From positions 62,001 through 126,000 of the forward strand of contig NZ_LDJX01000005.1 in the NCBI RefSeq assembly GCF_001306415.1: a stretch of DNA of 64,000 nucleotides, given 5' to 3'. The notes beneath the pieces are model-generated. The model had not been told where the DNA came from and did not search any database. It saw only the letters and a list, made by a program, of their open reading frames with translations. The stretch comes from Croceitalea dokdonensis DOKDO 023 (GTDB taxonomy: Bacteria; Bacteroidota; Bacteroidia; Flavobacteriales; Flavobacteriaceae). Positions 44,330 to 52,927 of the stretch are shown here, piece by piece (position 1 is the first letter of the stretch; every line of letters starts with the position of its first letter). Made by a program: the position numbers and the translations under genes.

Positions 44330-45019
44330 TTAGTGCTTTAACATTTTGCGAGCGTACTGGATTCCTATTCCGTAGCCACCACCAAAGCGCATTGCCAATT
44401 GGTTTACAGCTTCATAAGTTTCACTTCTTGCCCAGTCACGTTGTAGCTCTAGTAAGTATTGTAAAGATGTGATAGGCTTAACACCTGCTTGTACCATTCT
44501 GTCAACAGCCATATCGTGTGCTTCTTGTGAAATATCTCCTGAAGCATCTGTAATAACATACACTTCGTAGCCATCATTTATAGCTGATAGTACCGGCCCA
44601 ACAACACATACACTTGTCCATAGACCTGCCATTACGATTTTCTTTTTGCCTTTTCCAGTAATAGCTTTATAAGCATTTTCATCTTCCCAAGTGTTCATAG
44701 TAGTTCTATCGATGTATTCTTTGTTGTTAGGGAAAAACTCTATAATTTCTGGGAATACAGGACCGCTAAAAGATTCTTCTGCAACTGTAGTAACTACAGT
44801 AGGAATATTAAAGATTTTTGCCGTTCCTGATACTAATCCAACATTGTTACGCAATTGAACTGGGTCAACTCCATTTACGGCAAATGCCATCTGACCTTCG
44901 TGGTCAATGAGTACTAACGAGTGGTTAGTAGGGTCTAATAATTCAGGACTTGGTTTTTGAGCAATTGCATTGAATGTAACTGCTAGTAGTAATACGAATG
45001 TTAATTTAATTGCTTTCAT
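44330..45019 (-). CDS. Isochorismatase-family hydrolase, exported
   Basis: 229 residues. Signal peptide (KLTFVLLLAVTFNAIAQ). Cysteine hydrolase fold: LVLIDHEGQMAF (Asp) and the nucleophile Cys in AGLWTSVCVVGP; YVITDASGDISQEAHDMA is YcaC-like. Substrate unknown. Export is unusual for this family, most members of which are cytoplasmic. Confidence 0.9.
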   Translation of the reverse strand: MKAIKLTFVLLLAVTFNAIAQKPSPELLDPTNHSLVLIDHEGQMAFAVNGVDPVQLRNNVGLVSGTAKIFNIPTVVTTVAEESFSGPVFPEIIEFFPNNKEYIDRTTMNTWEDENAYKAITGKGKKKIVMAGLWTSVCVVGPVLSAINDGYEVYVITDASGDISQEAHDMAVDRMVQAGVKPITSLQYLLELQRDWARSETYEAVNQLAMRFGGGYGIGIQYARKMLKH

Positions 45020-45086
45020 TTTAATTTAATTTTTGTCTTTAGTGACGGTTATACTTATTTGTGATTTATAATTAATTGTTAAGGAA

Positions 45087-45962
45087 TTACATTGCCATTG
45101 GAACTTCCATCAATAAGATTTCAGTATCGCTATCTGCCTTAATATCTAAGGTTTCAACATCCCAGATACCTAAGCCATCTCTTTGATTTAATTCTTGACC
45201 GTTAATTGTGGCATCACCTTTTAAGATAAAGGCATACACACCATTATTTTTTGAGTCGTTTAGGTTATAGCTAACCGCTTTGTCCTTATCAAGATTGGTC
45301 ATATTGAACCAAGCGTTTTGATGAATCCATACACCTGCATCATCTGCATTAGGTGATAACACTTGTTGTAGTTTGTTCTTACGGTCTGCCGTATCCAGTG
45401 TTATCTGGTCGTAACGTGGTGTGACATTTTGCTTGTTAGGAATCACCCAAATCTGTAAGAACTTTACAGGCTCGTCTGGACTGTTATTGTATTCTGAGTG
45501 CATAATACCCGTACCAGCACTCATTACTTGCACGTCACCAGATTTGATGATGGCTTTATTACCCATATTATCTTCGTGCTTTAAGTCACCTTCAAGTGGA
45601 ATGGAAATTATTTCCATATCCCTGTGAGGATGTGTTCCAAAACCTTTACTCTCTGAAACTGTATCATCGTTCAGTACTCTTAACACCCCAAAATTCATTC
45701 GCTCTGGGTTGTGGTAGTTTGCAAAACTGAAGGTATGTTTAGAATGTAACCATCCGTGATTAGCATCGCCTCTTGTGTCTGCTTTGTGAAGTATTGTATT
45801 CATTGTTTTTGTTTCTTTATTAGGTAAATGATTATACCCTACGTTAGTATTTGTTAATGAATTGTTTGATTTCTCTTTTTCTGCTTTCGCGAAAGCGGAA
45901 CCTCCAACGACTGTTGCTATGCCACCTGCGATTGTAGTTTTTAAGAAGTCTTTACGTTTCAT
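45087..45962 (-). CDS. Pirin family protein with Tat-like leader
   Basis: 291 residues. The N-terminus MKRKDFLKTTIAGGIATVVG has the shape of a twin-arginine leader but with KRK in place of RR, so the export route is uncertain. The pirin part follows from about residue 54 (ILHKADTRGDANHGWLHSKH), with metal ligands in HPHRDMEII, LKHED and GIMHSEYN (YhaK-like). The palindrome GCTTTCGCGAAAGC (45883-45896) lies inside the leader and encodes AFAKA. First gene of the leftward cassette, preceded by a candidate sigma-54 promoter. Confidence 0.9.
   Translation of the reverse strand: MKRKDFLKTTIAGGIATVVGGSAFAKAEKEKSNNSLTNTNVGYNHLPNKETKTMNTILHKADTRGDANHGWLHSKHTFSFANYHNPERMNFGVLRVLNDDTVSESKGFGTHPHRDMEIISIPLEGDLKHEDNMGNKAIIKSGDVQVMSAGTGIMHSEYNNSPDEPVKFLQIWVIPNKQNVTPRYDQITLDTADRKNKLQQVLSPNADDAGVWIHQNAWFNMTNLDKDKAVSYNLNDSKNNGVYAFILKGDATINGQELNQRDGLGIWDVETLDIKADSDTEILLMEVPMAM
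45883..45896. repeat. Palindromic repeat copy inside a coding region
   Basis: GCTTTCGCGAAAGC, the core of the palindrome at 38075, placed in frame within the leader of the pirin gene, where it encodes AFAKA. Confidence 0.75.
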
Positions 45963-46086
45963 TTGTTTTTGTTTATTGTTTTTTAATGGTCAAATGGTGC
46001 ATCCGATTGAAAAATTTAGATTAAATGAAATCTCGATTACGGATGGTTCATTTCTATTATTGTTTTTTTATTACGCCTTACATTAG

Positions 46087-46102
46087 GCTAAACTTGTGCC
46101 AA
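46087..46102 (-). promoter_or_regulatory. Candidate sigma-54 (-24/-12) promoter
   Basis: On the minus strand TTGGCAC-AAGT-TTAGC: GG and GC are 12 bp apart start to start and TTGGCAC matches the -24 consensus fully; the -12 half (TTAGC) has one mismatch. Start of transcription would be near 46075, about 113 nt before the pirin ATG. The adjacent divergent gene (46228) encodes a sigma-54 activator, which supports the call. Confidence 0.55.
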
Positions 46103-46227
46103 AGCAACAAGTAATTGATTTGCAGTAACTTAAATGTTGTACCAAAATATAAAACCGTCTTATTTTTGAGATATTTCTGTTATTTGAGAAATTTTTGATT
46201 ATTTTTAACACCTATATCATTTCAGTT

Positions 46228-48345
46228 ATGACCGATGTAAAAGAAATTTCTCTTGTAAAAGAGTGGCTGGTAGATGTCTTGCCCTACGAAGTATTTTGGG
46301 CAAATGAAGATGGTAGCCTTGCCTATGGAAATCAAAAACTCTGTGAACGCTTGGGGTACAAGAGCTCTGAGCTTACTAAGCTTACTATATTTGATATCAA
46401 TACTACGGTTACGCCAGAAAGCTGGAAGAAGCATTGGGATGGACTTAAAAAAAATAAGTCGGAAAATTTTAAAGCCATACACAAAAAGAAATCTGGAAAA
46501 TTTTATGAAGTAGAAGTTTTTGCGCAGTTTTTCTCAAATAACAGAAAAGAAATGATTTGTGGTATTATGAACGACATTTCATCTTCGAGCTTTTACAAAA
46601 ACTTGATTAACAATGTAGAGTCTATTGCTAAAGTAGGTGGTTGGAAATTAAATCTTCAGGATGGTTCTATCATCGTGACCGAAGAAGCTTTCAAAATTTT
46701 TGGGACAGAAAATAAAGAAGATTTTCATCCTAGTAAAATCATCCAATTCATTAAGGATGAAGAACGGTTTAGGTCTAGCATTGTCAAGACCATTAGAAAT
46801 GGCATCCCGATGGATGAAATTTTTGAGACTAAAGAAAACCCGAGCAGATATATACGTTCCATTGCCAAGCCTGTTTTAAAAGGCGATAAAATTTTTGAGG
46901 TGGTTGGCGTTTACCAAGATGTAACAGAGCAATACCTAAAAGAGACCAAGCTCAATTTTTTTAAGGATGTCATCGATAATGCACAAGACCTCGTTTACAT
47001 ATATAATAGAGAAGGAAAACTTATAGACTATAGTAACTCTGTTGCAGACACGTTGGGGTATTCTAGAAAAAAACTGGACAGTGCGACCATTTTTGAGCTA
47101 GATACCGGAGTTACCGAAGACTGGTGGGAAAGCCATTTTGCAGAAATAAAAGAAAAAGGGTCGGTACAAATGGAATGGATACTTACCAAGAAAGACGGCA
47201 CCCGATTTCCTGTAGATATCGTGGCCAACTATATGAACTACCAAGGACAAGATATCAATTGTGCTGTAGTGCGGGATATTACAAAGAGGAAAGAACGTGA
47301 CCTAAAACTATACCAAGCCCTTGAAGAAATTAAGTCCTTAAAAAATAGGCTGGAGGATGAAAATGAATATCTAAAAGAAGAGATTAGTGGTAAAATAAAT
47401 GCTAACAATATTGTTTGTGAAAGTGAGGTCTATGAAAAAGTCTTAGAACAAGTAAACCTCGTTGCACCTACTGATACCACAGTATTGATTACGGGCGAAT
47501 CTGGAACGGGAAAAGAGTTGCTGGCCAGTGCTTTGCACAACAATAGCCTACGCAAAGACCGCCCTTTAATTAAAGTGAACTGCGCAACGCTGCCCAAGGA
47601 ACTTTTTGAAAGTGAACTTTTTGGTCATAAAAAGGGCGCCTTTACAGGTGCGGTGGCAGACAAGGTAGGAAAGTTTACCCTTGCCGATGGTGGTACCATC
47701 TTCTTAGATGAGATAGGCGAAATGCCCATTGATTTACAACCTAAATTATTACGCGTTCTACAAGAAGGCGAATTTGACGAGGTAGGTGGTTCTAAAACTA
47801 TTAAAGTTGATGTACGTGTCATCGCTGCCACAAATAGGCGCTTAGAAGATATGATAAAGGAAGGCACGTTTAGAGAAGACCTATACTATCGCTTAAATGT
47901 GTTCCCAATATATAATATCCCGCTACGTGGTAGGAAAGAAGATATACCATTGCTGGCAAAATTCTTCCTAGAAAAATATTCGGCAAAAGCTGGTAAAGCA
48001 TTCAAACGATTATCTAAAAAGACCATCGATAGTTTGATGAGGTATGATTTTCCAGGAAACATTAGAGAACTGGAAAATTTAATTGAACGCGCTGTCATAC
48101 TTGAAAGTGGCACCACCTTACACACAGGAAGCTGGATGCCATCAACTTCAAAGACCATAGACACGAGCAACCTTCTCACCTTTGAAGAAGTACAAAAGCA
48201 ACACATTATTAAAATATTGGAGCGCACCAACGGAAAAGTAAGCGGTAAAAACGGTGCCGCTGGTATTCTGGATATGAACGCCAAAACACTTTTTGCCAAA
48301 ATGAAAAAACTGGGCATAGAAAAAGAAACCATATTTAAAACGTAA
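46228..48345 (+). CDS. PAS-containing sigma-54-dependent activator
   Basis: About 705 residues from ATG 46228. Three PAS domains (about 15-120, 125-235, 250-360), coiled coil, AAA+ domain with Walker [11 protein letters not shown] (about 424), the sigma-54 contact motif GAFTGA (about 470), [16 protein letters not shown], and a C-terminal Fis-type helix-turn-helix. It lacks a receiver, so PAS ligands or redox state are the likely input. It is divergent from the leftward cassette and upstream of a pirin and osmC, and likely controls both (inference). Confidence 0.94.
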   Translation: MTDVKEISLVKEWLVDVLPYEVFWANEDGSLAYGNQKLCERLGYKSSELTKLTIFDINTTVTPESWKKHWDGLKKNKSENFKAIHKKKSGKFYEVEVFAQFFSNNRKEMICGIMNDISSSSFYKNLINNVESIAKVGGWKLNLQDGSIIVTEEAFKIFGTENKEDFHPSKIIQFIKDEERFRSSIVKTIRNGIPMDEIFETKENPSRYIRSIAKPVLKGDKIFEVVGVYQDVTEQYLKETKLNFFKDVIDNAQDLVYIYNREGKLIDYSNSVADTLGYSRKKLDSATIFELDTGVTEDWWESHFAEIKEKGSVQMEWILTKKDGTRFPVDIVANYMNYQGQDINCAVVRDITKRKERDLKLYQALEEIKSLKNRLEDENEYLKEEISGKINANNIVCESEVYEKVLEQVNLVAPTDTTVLITGESGTGKELLASALHNNSLRKDRPLIKVNCATLPKELFESELFGHKKGAFTGAVADKVGKFTLADGGTIFLDEIGEMPIDLQPKLLRVLQEGEFDEVGGSKTIKVDVRVIAATNRRLEDMIKEGTFREDLYYRLNVFPIYNIPLRGRKEDIPLLAKFFLEKYSAKAGKAFKRLSKKTIDSLMRYDFPGNIRELENLIERAVILESGTTLHTGSWMPSTSKTIDTSNLLTFEEVQKQHIIKILERTNGKVSGKNGAAGILDMNAKTLFAKMKKLGIEKETIFKT

Positions 48346-48364
48346 TCATTTAAAGCCTTTTAAA

Positions 48365-49234
48365 ATGTCAAACATCAGTACCATAATACCGGAAAGAGCA
48401 GCCGATATCGGTAATTTTCAAGTAGGTCGTTTATTGCCCTTCAGAAAAAAGAGGATGGTAGGGCCATTCGTATTTATAGACCATATGGGTCCGGCAGATA
48501 TGGCAGAGGATGAAAATCTGGACATTGCACCGCATCCGCACATTGGTCTTTCCACACTTACCTTTTTATTTGAAGGCAGCGTAATGCACAAGGATAGTTT
48601 GGGCACAGAAATAGAAATAAATCCTGGTGCGGTAAACTGGATGACCGCTGGTAAAGGAGTAGTGCATTCTGAACGTACGCCAGAACGTCTGCGAGGTAAG
48701 AAAAAATCAATTCACGGTCTGCAAATATGGATAGCCTTACCCAAGGAGTTGGAACAAATGGAACCAATGTTTCATCATACCGAAGCAGACAAATTACCCA
48801 CTTGGACGGATGATGGCTTAACTTATAAATTGATTGCAGGAAAAGCATTTGGGAAAGAGTCGCCAGTTCCTGTACATAGCGATTTGTTCTACATCGAAAT
48901 AAAAAGCACCAAAAGACAAGTAGTGGATTGTGGTGGCGGGTTATTTGGCGAAAGCGGTCTGTACATCTTAGAGGGCGCAATGTATAGCGAAGGACATACC
49001 TACGAGCCTAAACAATTATTAGTAGCCAAAGAAGCTACCCTTTGCGCTTTTGAAATGGAAGCGAACTCTACCATCTATATTTTTGGAGGTACACCATTCC
49101 CAGAAGGAAGAACCATCAATTGGAACTTCGTATCGTCAGATAAAGCCCTTATCGATAAAGCACGCAAAGATTGGATAGCCCAACGTTTCCCGAAAGTTCC
49201 TGGGGAAACTGAATTTGTACCATTACCTCAATGA
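48365..49234 (+). CDS. Pirin family protein
   Basis: 289 residues, two cupin halves. FIDHMGPADM, metal ligands in HPHIGLSTLTF, SVMHKDS and GVVHSERTPE; C-terminal IFGGTPFPEGRTINWNFVSS is typical. Third pirin of the island. Starts 19 bp after the sigma-54 activator and is probably cotranscribed with it. Confidence 0.93.
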   Translation: MSNISTIIPERAADIGNFQVGRLLPFRKKRMVGPFVFIDHMGPADMAEDENLDIAPHPHIGLSTLTFLFEGSVMHKDSLGTEIEINPGAVNWMTAGKGVVHSERTPERLRGKKKSIHGLQIWIALPKELEQMEPMFHHTEADKLPTWTDDGLTYKLIAGKAFGKESPVPVHSDLFYIEIKSTKRQVVDCGGGLFGESGLYILEGAMYSEGHTYEPKQLLVAKEATLCAFEMEANSTIYIFGGTPFPEGRTINWNFVSSDKALIDKARKDWIAQRFPKVPGETEFVPLPQ

Positions 49235-49649
49235 CCCAGGTATTAATAAGAAATATGTTAGCGTCACAATAGGCGCACAAAAGTATAAAACCGAAATACA
49301 AGCCAAAAACCAGATCATCATAGCAGATGAACCTGTTGAAGTAGGCGGTCAAGACTTAGGTTTTACTCCTGCTGAATTATTAGAAGCTTCACTGGCAACC
49401 TGTTCTGTGATGGCCATTCGTATGTATGCAGATAGAAAAGAGTGGAATTTACAAGAGGCCAAAGTAAACGTGAGTTTTAAACGAAATATCAAAACGCATT
49501 TGGTCGCCTTCAAAAAGGAAATTGAAATCATCGGAGATTTAACAGAAGAGCAGCGTTCACGGTGAGAAAAAATAGGTAAAAAATGCCCGATTGTAAAAAT
49601 TATTAAAGGAGATGTCGCGGTCGAATCTAAATTATTATGGCAATCATAG
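49215..49649 (+). pseudogene. OsmC-family peroxiredoxin gene with premature stop
   Basis: The frame from 49215 encodes an OsmC domain (VSVTIGAQKYKTEI, GFTPAELLEASLATCSVMAIRMYADR) with the first catalytic Cys at C63, but a TGA at 49563-49565 ends it after EEQRSR. The same frame continues EKIGKKCPIVKIIKGDVAVESK to a TAG at 49647-49649, and the second redox Cys (C124) lies in that cut part. OsmC proteins need both Cys to reduce organic hydroperoxides. The start is also poor: TTG overlapping the pirin gene and no in-frame ATG. Confidence 0.8.
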
Positions 49650-49661
49650 AAGCACTCCCTT

Positions 49662-50744
49662 ATGTATTTTAAACCATTCTATTTTTTATTCTTGATAGTC
49701 TTATCGGCTAATTTGATGTTTTCCCAAGCGGGTATTGAAGATTCATCTTCAAAGACTTTTATTGTAGGTGTTGCAGGTAGCGAACCCTTCGCTTTTCCTG
49801 AATCTGAATTTGGTATTTCTATTGATATACGGGAAAAAATCGCAAAGGACAGTTCGTGGACATACAACTATACCAATTTTTCAAATGTTGATAATGCGTT
49901 AGATGCCTTAGAAAAAGGAAATATTGATGCAGTAATAGGCCCTATTACCATTAGGGCACACCGTATGGAAAGATTTGCGTTCTCCCAGCCTTTCTACAAC
50001 TCAAGTATTCCAATATTATCAAGGATTGAAGATGAGAGTATCTGGCAAGGAATCAAAGGACTTTTCAGTTTTAAGTTATGTATGGTAATAGGAATCTTTC
50101 TTATAATTCTTGCCATTGTAAGAACGTTACTTTGGCCGGCCGAAAGTAAAAAATCACCAGACCAGTTTTCTGAAAAACCACTAGAAGGAATTGGTACAGG
50201 AATGTGGCTTGCCATCGTCACAATGAGCACAACGGGCTATGGAGATAAAGCGCCCGTTACTTTAATGGGCAGAATTGTTGCAGGCTCTTGGATGGTCATA
50301 TCCTTACTATTTGCTACGACGATGATAGCTGGGATTGCGAGTACTTTAACACTTTCTAACGTAGAAAATACGGTTGTTTCAAACATAGAACAGCTATCAG
50401 GAAAAAATACAGCTACGATTTCTGGTTCACTTTCACAGGAATTTTTAAGAGAGAAAAATGCCAAAGTGAATCTGACCAATAATCTTAAAGAAGCTATTGA
50501 AAAGCTTGAAAGCAAAGAGGTAGACGCGGTTGTTTTTGACCGACCACAGTTACTTTATCATTTAAAAGAATACAAAAATGAAAATCTATACATCAGTAAA
50601 GCTGAGTATTTTAAACAAGGTTACGGTTTTGCCTTTCCACTAGAATCACAACTGGTTAGAGATGTGAATTTAGAATTATTAAGGCTGTCAGAAAATCAGG
50701 ATATTGAAACCATTGTGAATACCTACATCCAGAAAGATGAATAG
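49662..50744 (+). CDS. GluR0-like ligand-gated potassium channel
   Basis: 360 residues. Signal peptide to about 22; a periplasmic solute-binding (SBP_bac_3-like) lobe split by a channel: lobe 1 (about 30-130), TM1 (135-158), pore helix, selectivity filter TTGYGD (190-195), TM2 (203-226), then lobe 2 (about 235-355, ending in QGYGFAFPLES). This is the arrangement of prokaryotic glutamate receptors such as Synechocystis GluR0. The TGYGD filter predicts K+ selectivity. The lobe-1 end has AVIGPITIRAHRMERFAFSQPFY, the amino-acid-receptor signature. The ligand is unknown. Confidence 0.9.
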   Translation: MYFKPFYFLFLIVLSANLMFSQAGIEDSSSKTFIVGVAGSEPFAFPESEFGISIDIREKIAKDSSWTYNYTNFSNVDNALDALEKGNIDAVIGPITIRAHRMERFAFSQPFYNSSIPILSRIEDESIWQGIKGLFSFKLCMVIGIFLIILAIVRTLLWPAESKKSPDQFSEKPLEGIGTGMWLAIVTMSTTGYGDKAPVTLMGRIVAGSWMVISLLFATTMIAGIASTLTLSNVENTVVSNIEQLSGKNTATISGSLSQEFLREKNAKVNLTNNLKEAIEKLESKEVDAVVFDRPQLLYHLKEYKNENLYISKAEYFKQGYGFAFPLESQLVRDVNLELLRLSENQDIETIVNTYIQKDE

Positions 50745-50769
50745 CGGTACTCGATTAAGAATATTTAAG

Positions 50770-50850
50770 TACGCTTTCGCGAAATCGAGCCTGCGAGTTT
50801 CACGACTGAAAGGAGAATGCAATGGTAAATCGAGCCTGCGAGCTTCACGA
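50770..50850. repeat. Truncated palindrome plus two 24-bp direct repeats
   Basis: TACGCTTTCGCGAAA (50770-50784) is a one-sided copy of the 38075 palindrome. It overlaps the first of two near-identical 24-bp repeats (50782-50805 and 50827-50850, starting AAATCGAGCCTGCGAG; one T/C difference), 45 bp apart. All lie between the channel and MscS genes. Confidence 0.75.
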
Positions 50851-50893
50851 GATAATCGAGAGCGAAGCGGTAAAGCGTAACATATAAAACCAT

Positions 50894-51976
50894 ATGAAAG
50901 AATTTTTAGAATTACATAAACACGACATCATTTTTGGAATTATAGTGATAGCCGCTGTAATCATCTTAAGAGTGCTCACTAACAAATTACTGAACTGGCT
51001 GTCTAAAGAGAAACAAAGAAAATTCCCATTAGATACTATAAAATCTATACAGATATTAAAGCGTATTCTAAATATGCTTTGGGTTGTATTAGGCCTTATA
51101 GCTTTAGCTTATTTAGTCGTAGATGAAAGTCAGCAAAGCAATGTTATTGACGATTTCAAAAAAGTACTGTACATAGGGATTGTATTGTCACTAACCATTA
51201 TTGCCGCTTCTACGGCAAACATCTGGTTCAAACACGAAATTCAAAAAAAGAAAGAAACTCAAGAAGACCCTACGAGTATTCAGTTTTTGAGATATGTTGC
51301 TCTTGTAAGTATTTATTTTATTGGTGGCGTTCTGTGTTTATTTGCTTTCCCGTCTCTTAAAGGCATTGCTCAAACTGCCTTAGGTGGCGCTGGCATTATC
51401 ACTATCATAGCAGGTTTTGCCTCACAAGAGGCACTATCTAATGTCAAAGGTGGTGTTTTTATAATCATATTTAAGCCTTTTAAAGTGGGACAACTTATTA
51501 AAGTAACGGACACCATGGTGGGAAGAGTCACAGATATCACATTAAGACATACTGTGATACGCAATTTTGAAAATAAGATGATTGTCATACCCAACTCAAT
51601 TATAAACAAAGACAGACTAATCAATTATGATATGGGCGAGCTTAAATGTTGCGAACGCATTTAATTAAGCGTATAGTATCATAGCGAACTTGGTTTAGCA
51701 AAGAAAGTAATGCAAGAAGAATGCGAGAAGCATCCGCTACTTATTGAAAATCGTGCAGAACAGGATATTGAGGAAGGCAAACCTTTAGTTAAAACCGCAG
51801 TAGTTGCCTTAAACGAATCTGCGGTAATTGTTAGAGCGTGGACTTGGGAGCGCAATTATAGCGATAGCTTTCAGCTTAAGATTGATGTATTAGAAAGCGT
51901 GAAAAAACGCTTTGATAAGGAAGGTATTACGATACCATTTCCATCTAGAACTGTGGTTATGCAGGAGAATAAATAG
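50894..51976 (+). pseudogene. MscS-family mechanosensitive channel gene with two nonsense codons
   Basis: 256 residues (three to four helices, then GGAGIITIIAGFASQEALSNVKGG, the pore-lining TM3 and beta domain VGRVTDITLRHTVIRNFENKMIVIPNS) end at TAA 51662-51664. The same frame, after a second stop TAG at 51674-51676, continues as LGLAKKVMQEECEKHPLLIENR to 51976, the alpha/beta C-terminal domain. No frame change is needed, so two point mutations have inactivated the gene or shortened it to a form without the cytoplasmic cage. Confidence 0.83.
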
Positions 51977-51997
51977 GGCGTCTGTTTTCTAGCGTAA

Positions 51998-52633
51998 TTA
52001 AAAATTCACAACACTATCCAACGCATCGTCAGCTTCTTTGTGTATGAAGTTTTGATACTTAATAGTGGTCTTTAAATCGCTATGTCGATATAGTTTTTGC
52101 AACATCAAAGGATGGATAGCATCACCAGCAATATTTCCAAAAGAATGGCGGGCAATGTGCATCGTCACTTTCTTGGTGATGCCTATTTTCTTTGTTAGGC
52201 TTTTTAGATGTTTATTGAATTTACTCGTCGCCACCTTAATCTTATTGTAAACATCCTTTGGGTTGTTTAAGTCAGCTTTCTTCATTTCAGGAAAAATGAA
52301 ATCATTGGCATCAGATTTTTGGTGTTCATACTGAAGAATAATCTGCATTGCTTTTTCTGGAAATTTAATCTGTAAACCACCTTTACCAAATGAATAGAGG
52401 TCTTTGCTAATCACCTTATCTACTATTGCACGGTTAAATATTAATCTAATTAGGACCATTACATTCAATGCAGAAGTTTCGGTCAATTTCTTTTCGCTTA
52501 TTAAATGAATTCTAAATCTTTTAAGAAACCTAAGATTAATCTCTTGAAACCTCAGTTCTTGGGACTTATGAAATCCACTGATATAGGTAGCAACCGCTGA
52601 ATCTGTCGTAAGCCTGGTAACAGAATTACACTG
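51998..52633 (-). pseudogene. Tyrosine recombinase (integrase) remnant
   Basis: The open frame runs from 52633 to 51998 without an ATG. It starts inside the arm/core-binding part (LTTDSAVATYISGFHKSQ, INLRFLKRF, HLISEKKLTETS) and keeps the C-terminal catalytic boxes (HIARHSFGN, YRHSDLKTTIKYQ with the nucleophile Tyr). The N-terminal arm domain is missing. Between FGKGGLQIKFPE and KAMQIILQYE the segment with the first catalytic Arg (usually in TGxR-SD) is also missing, so the enzyme has an internal deletion. It is inactive and marks the right end of the island. Confidence 0.82.
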
Positions 52634-52699
52634 TTAATCTTTCCTAAAAACTATTTTTGTTTATCATTTTATTATAAATTGTTAAACAAAATAAAGCTT

Positions 52700-52927
52700 A
52701 TGAAGCCTTCTGCAATGGGCATGGTTGCCTTTACTACTTTTTTACTGGTTTTATTGACCATTATGGTCAGCATGAATTTTCCATTTAATTGGGTGTTTTA
52801 CCTTACCGTTTTTGGACAGGTCATGATTGTTTACATGGTCTACAAAGTACTTACGGATAAGTATACTACGGACAAGACTTTTGAGGATTTTTACGAAGAC
52901 AACCCCATAGGCCGCCAACAAGACTAG
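52700..52927 (+). CDS. Small membrane protein, unknown function
   Basis: 75 residues from ATG 52700, with two hydrophobic segments (MGMVAFTTFLLVLLTIMV and WVFYLTVFGQVMIVYMVY) and an acidic tail (FEDFYEDNPIGRQQD). I do not recognise a family. It ends in a 4-bp tail-to-tail overlap with the UspA gene and is the first resident gene after the island border. Confidence 0.7.
   Translation: MKPSAMGMVAFTTFLLVLLTIMVSMNFPFNWVFYLTVFGQVMIVYMVYKVLTDKYTTDKTFEDFYEDNPIGRQQD

Larger units (their letters stand above)
34674..52633. mobile_element. Decayed genomic island next to tRNA-Leu
   Basis: About 18 kb between the tRNA-Leu 3' end and the truncated 5' end of a tyrosine recombinase. Signs: parB-like fragment at the tRNA side, integrase remnant at the other end, AT-richer sequence by eye, palindromic repeats absent from the flanks, and accessory functions. 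parB, osmC, mscS and the integrase are all broken, so it should be immobile. No copy of the tRNA 3' end was found at the right border, so the exact limits are uncertain; the right limit given is the last in-frame integrase codon. Confidence 0.65.

Noticed and set aside
49215-49649. Selenocysteine or stop readthrough to explain the TGA in the OsmC frame
   Set aside because: The TGA is not at a catalytic Cys position, no SECIS-like stem was noticed after it, and neighbouring genes have TAA and TAG stops as well, so simple decay is more likely.
51662-51676. Alternative genetic code or recoding of stops in the island
   Set aside because: TAA, TAG and TGA all occur as premature stops and also end normal genes; intact genes have no internal stops.
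52600-52700. Duplicated 3' end of tRNA-Leu (attR) at the island border
   Set aside because: I looked for GGTTCGATTCC or CATCCGCA near the integrase remnant and found none; decay may have removed it.
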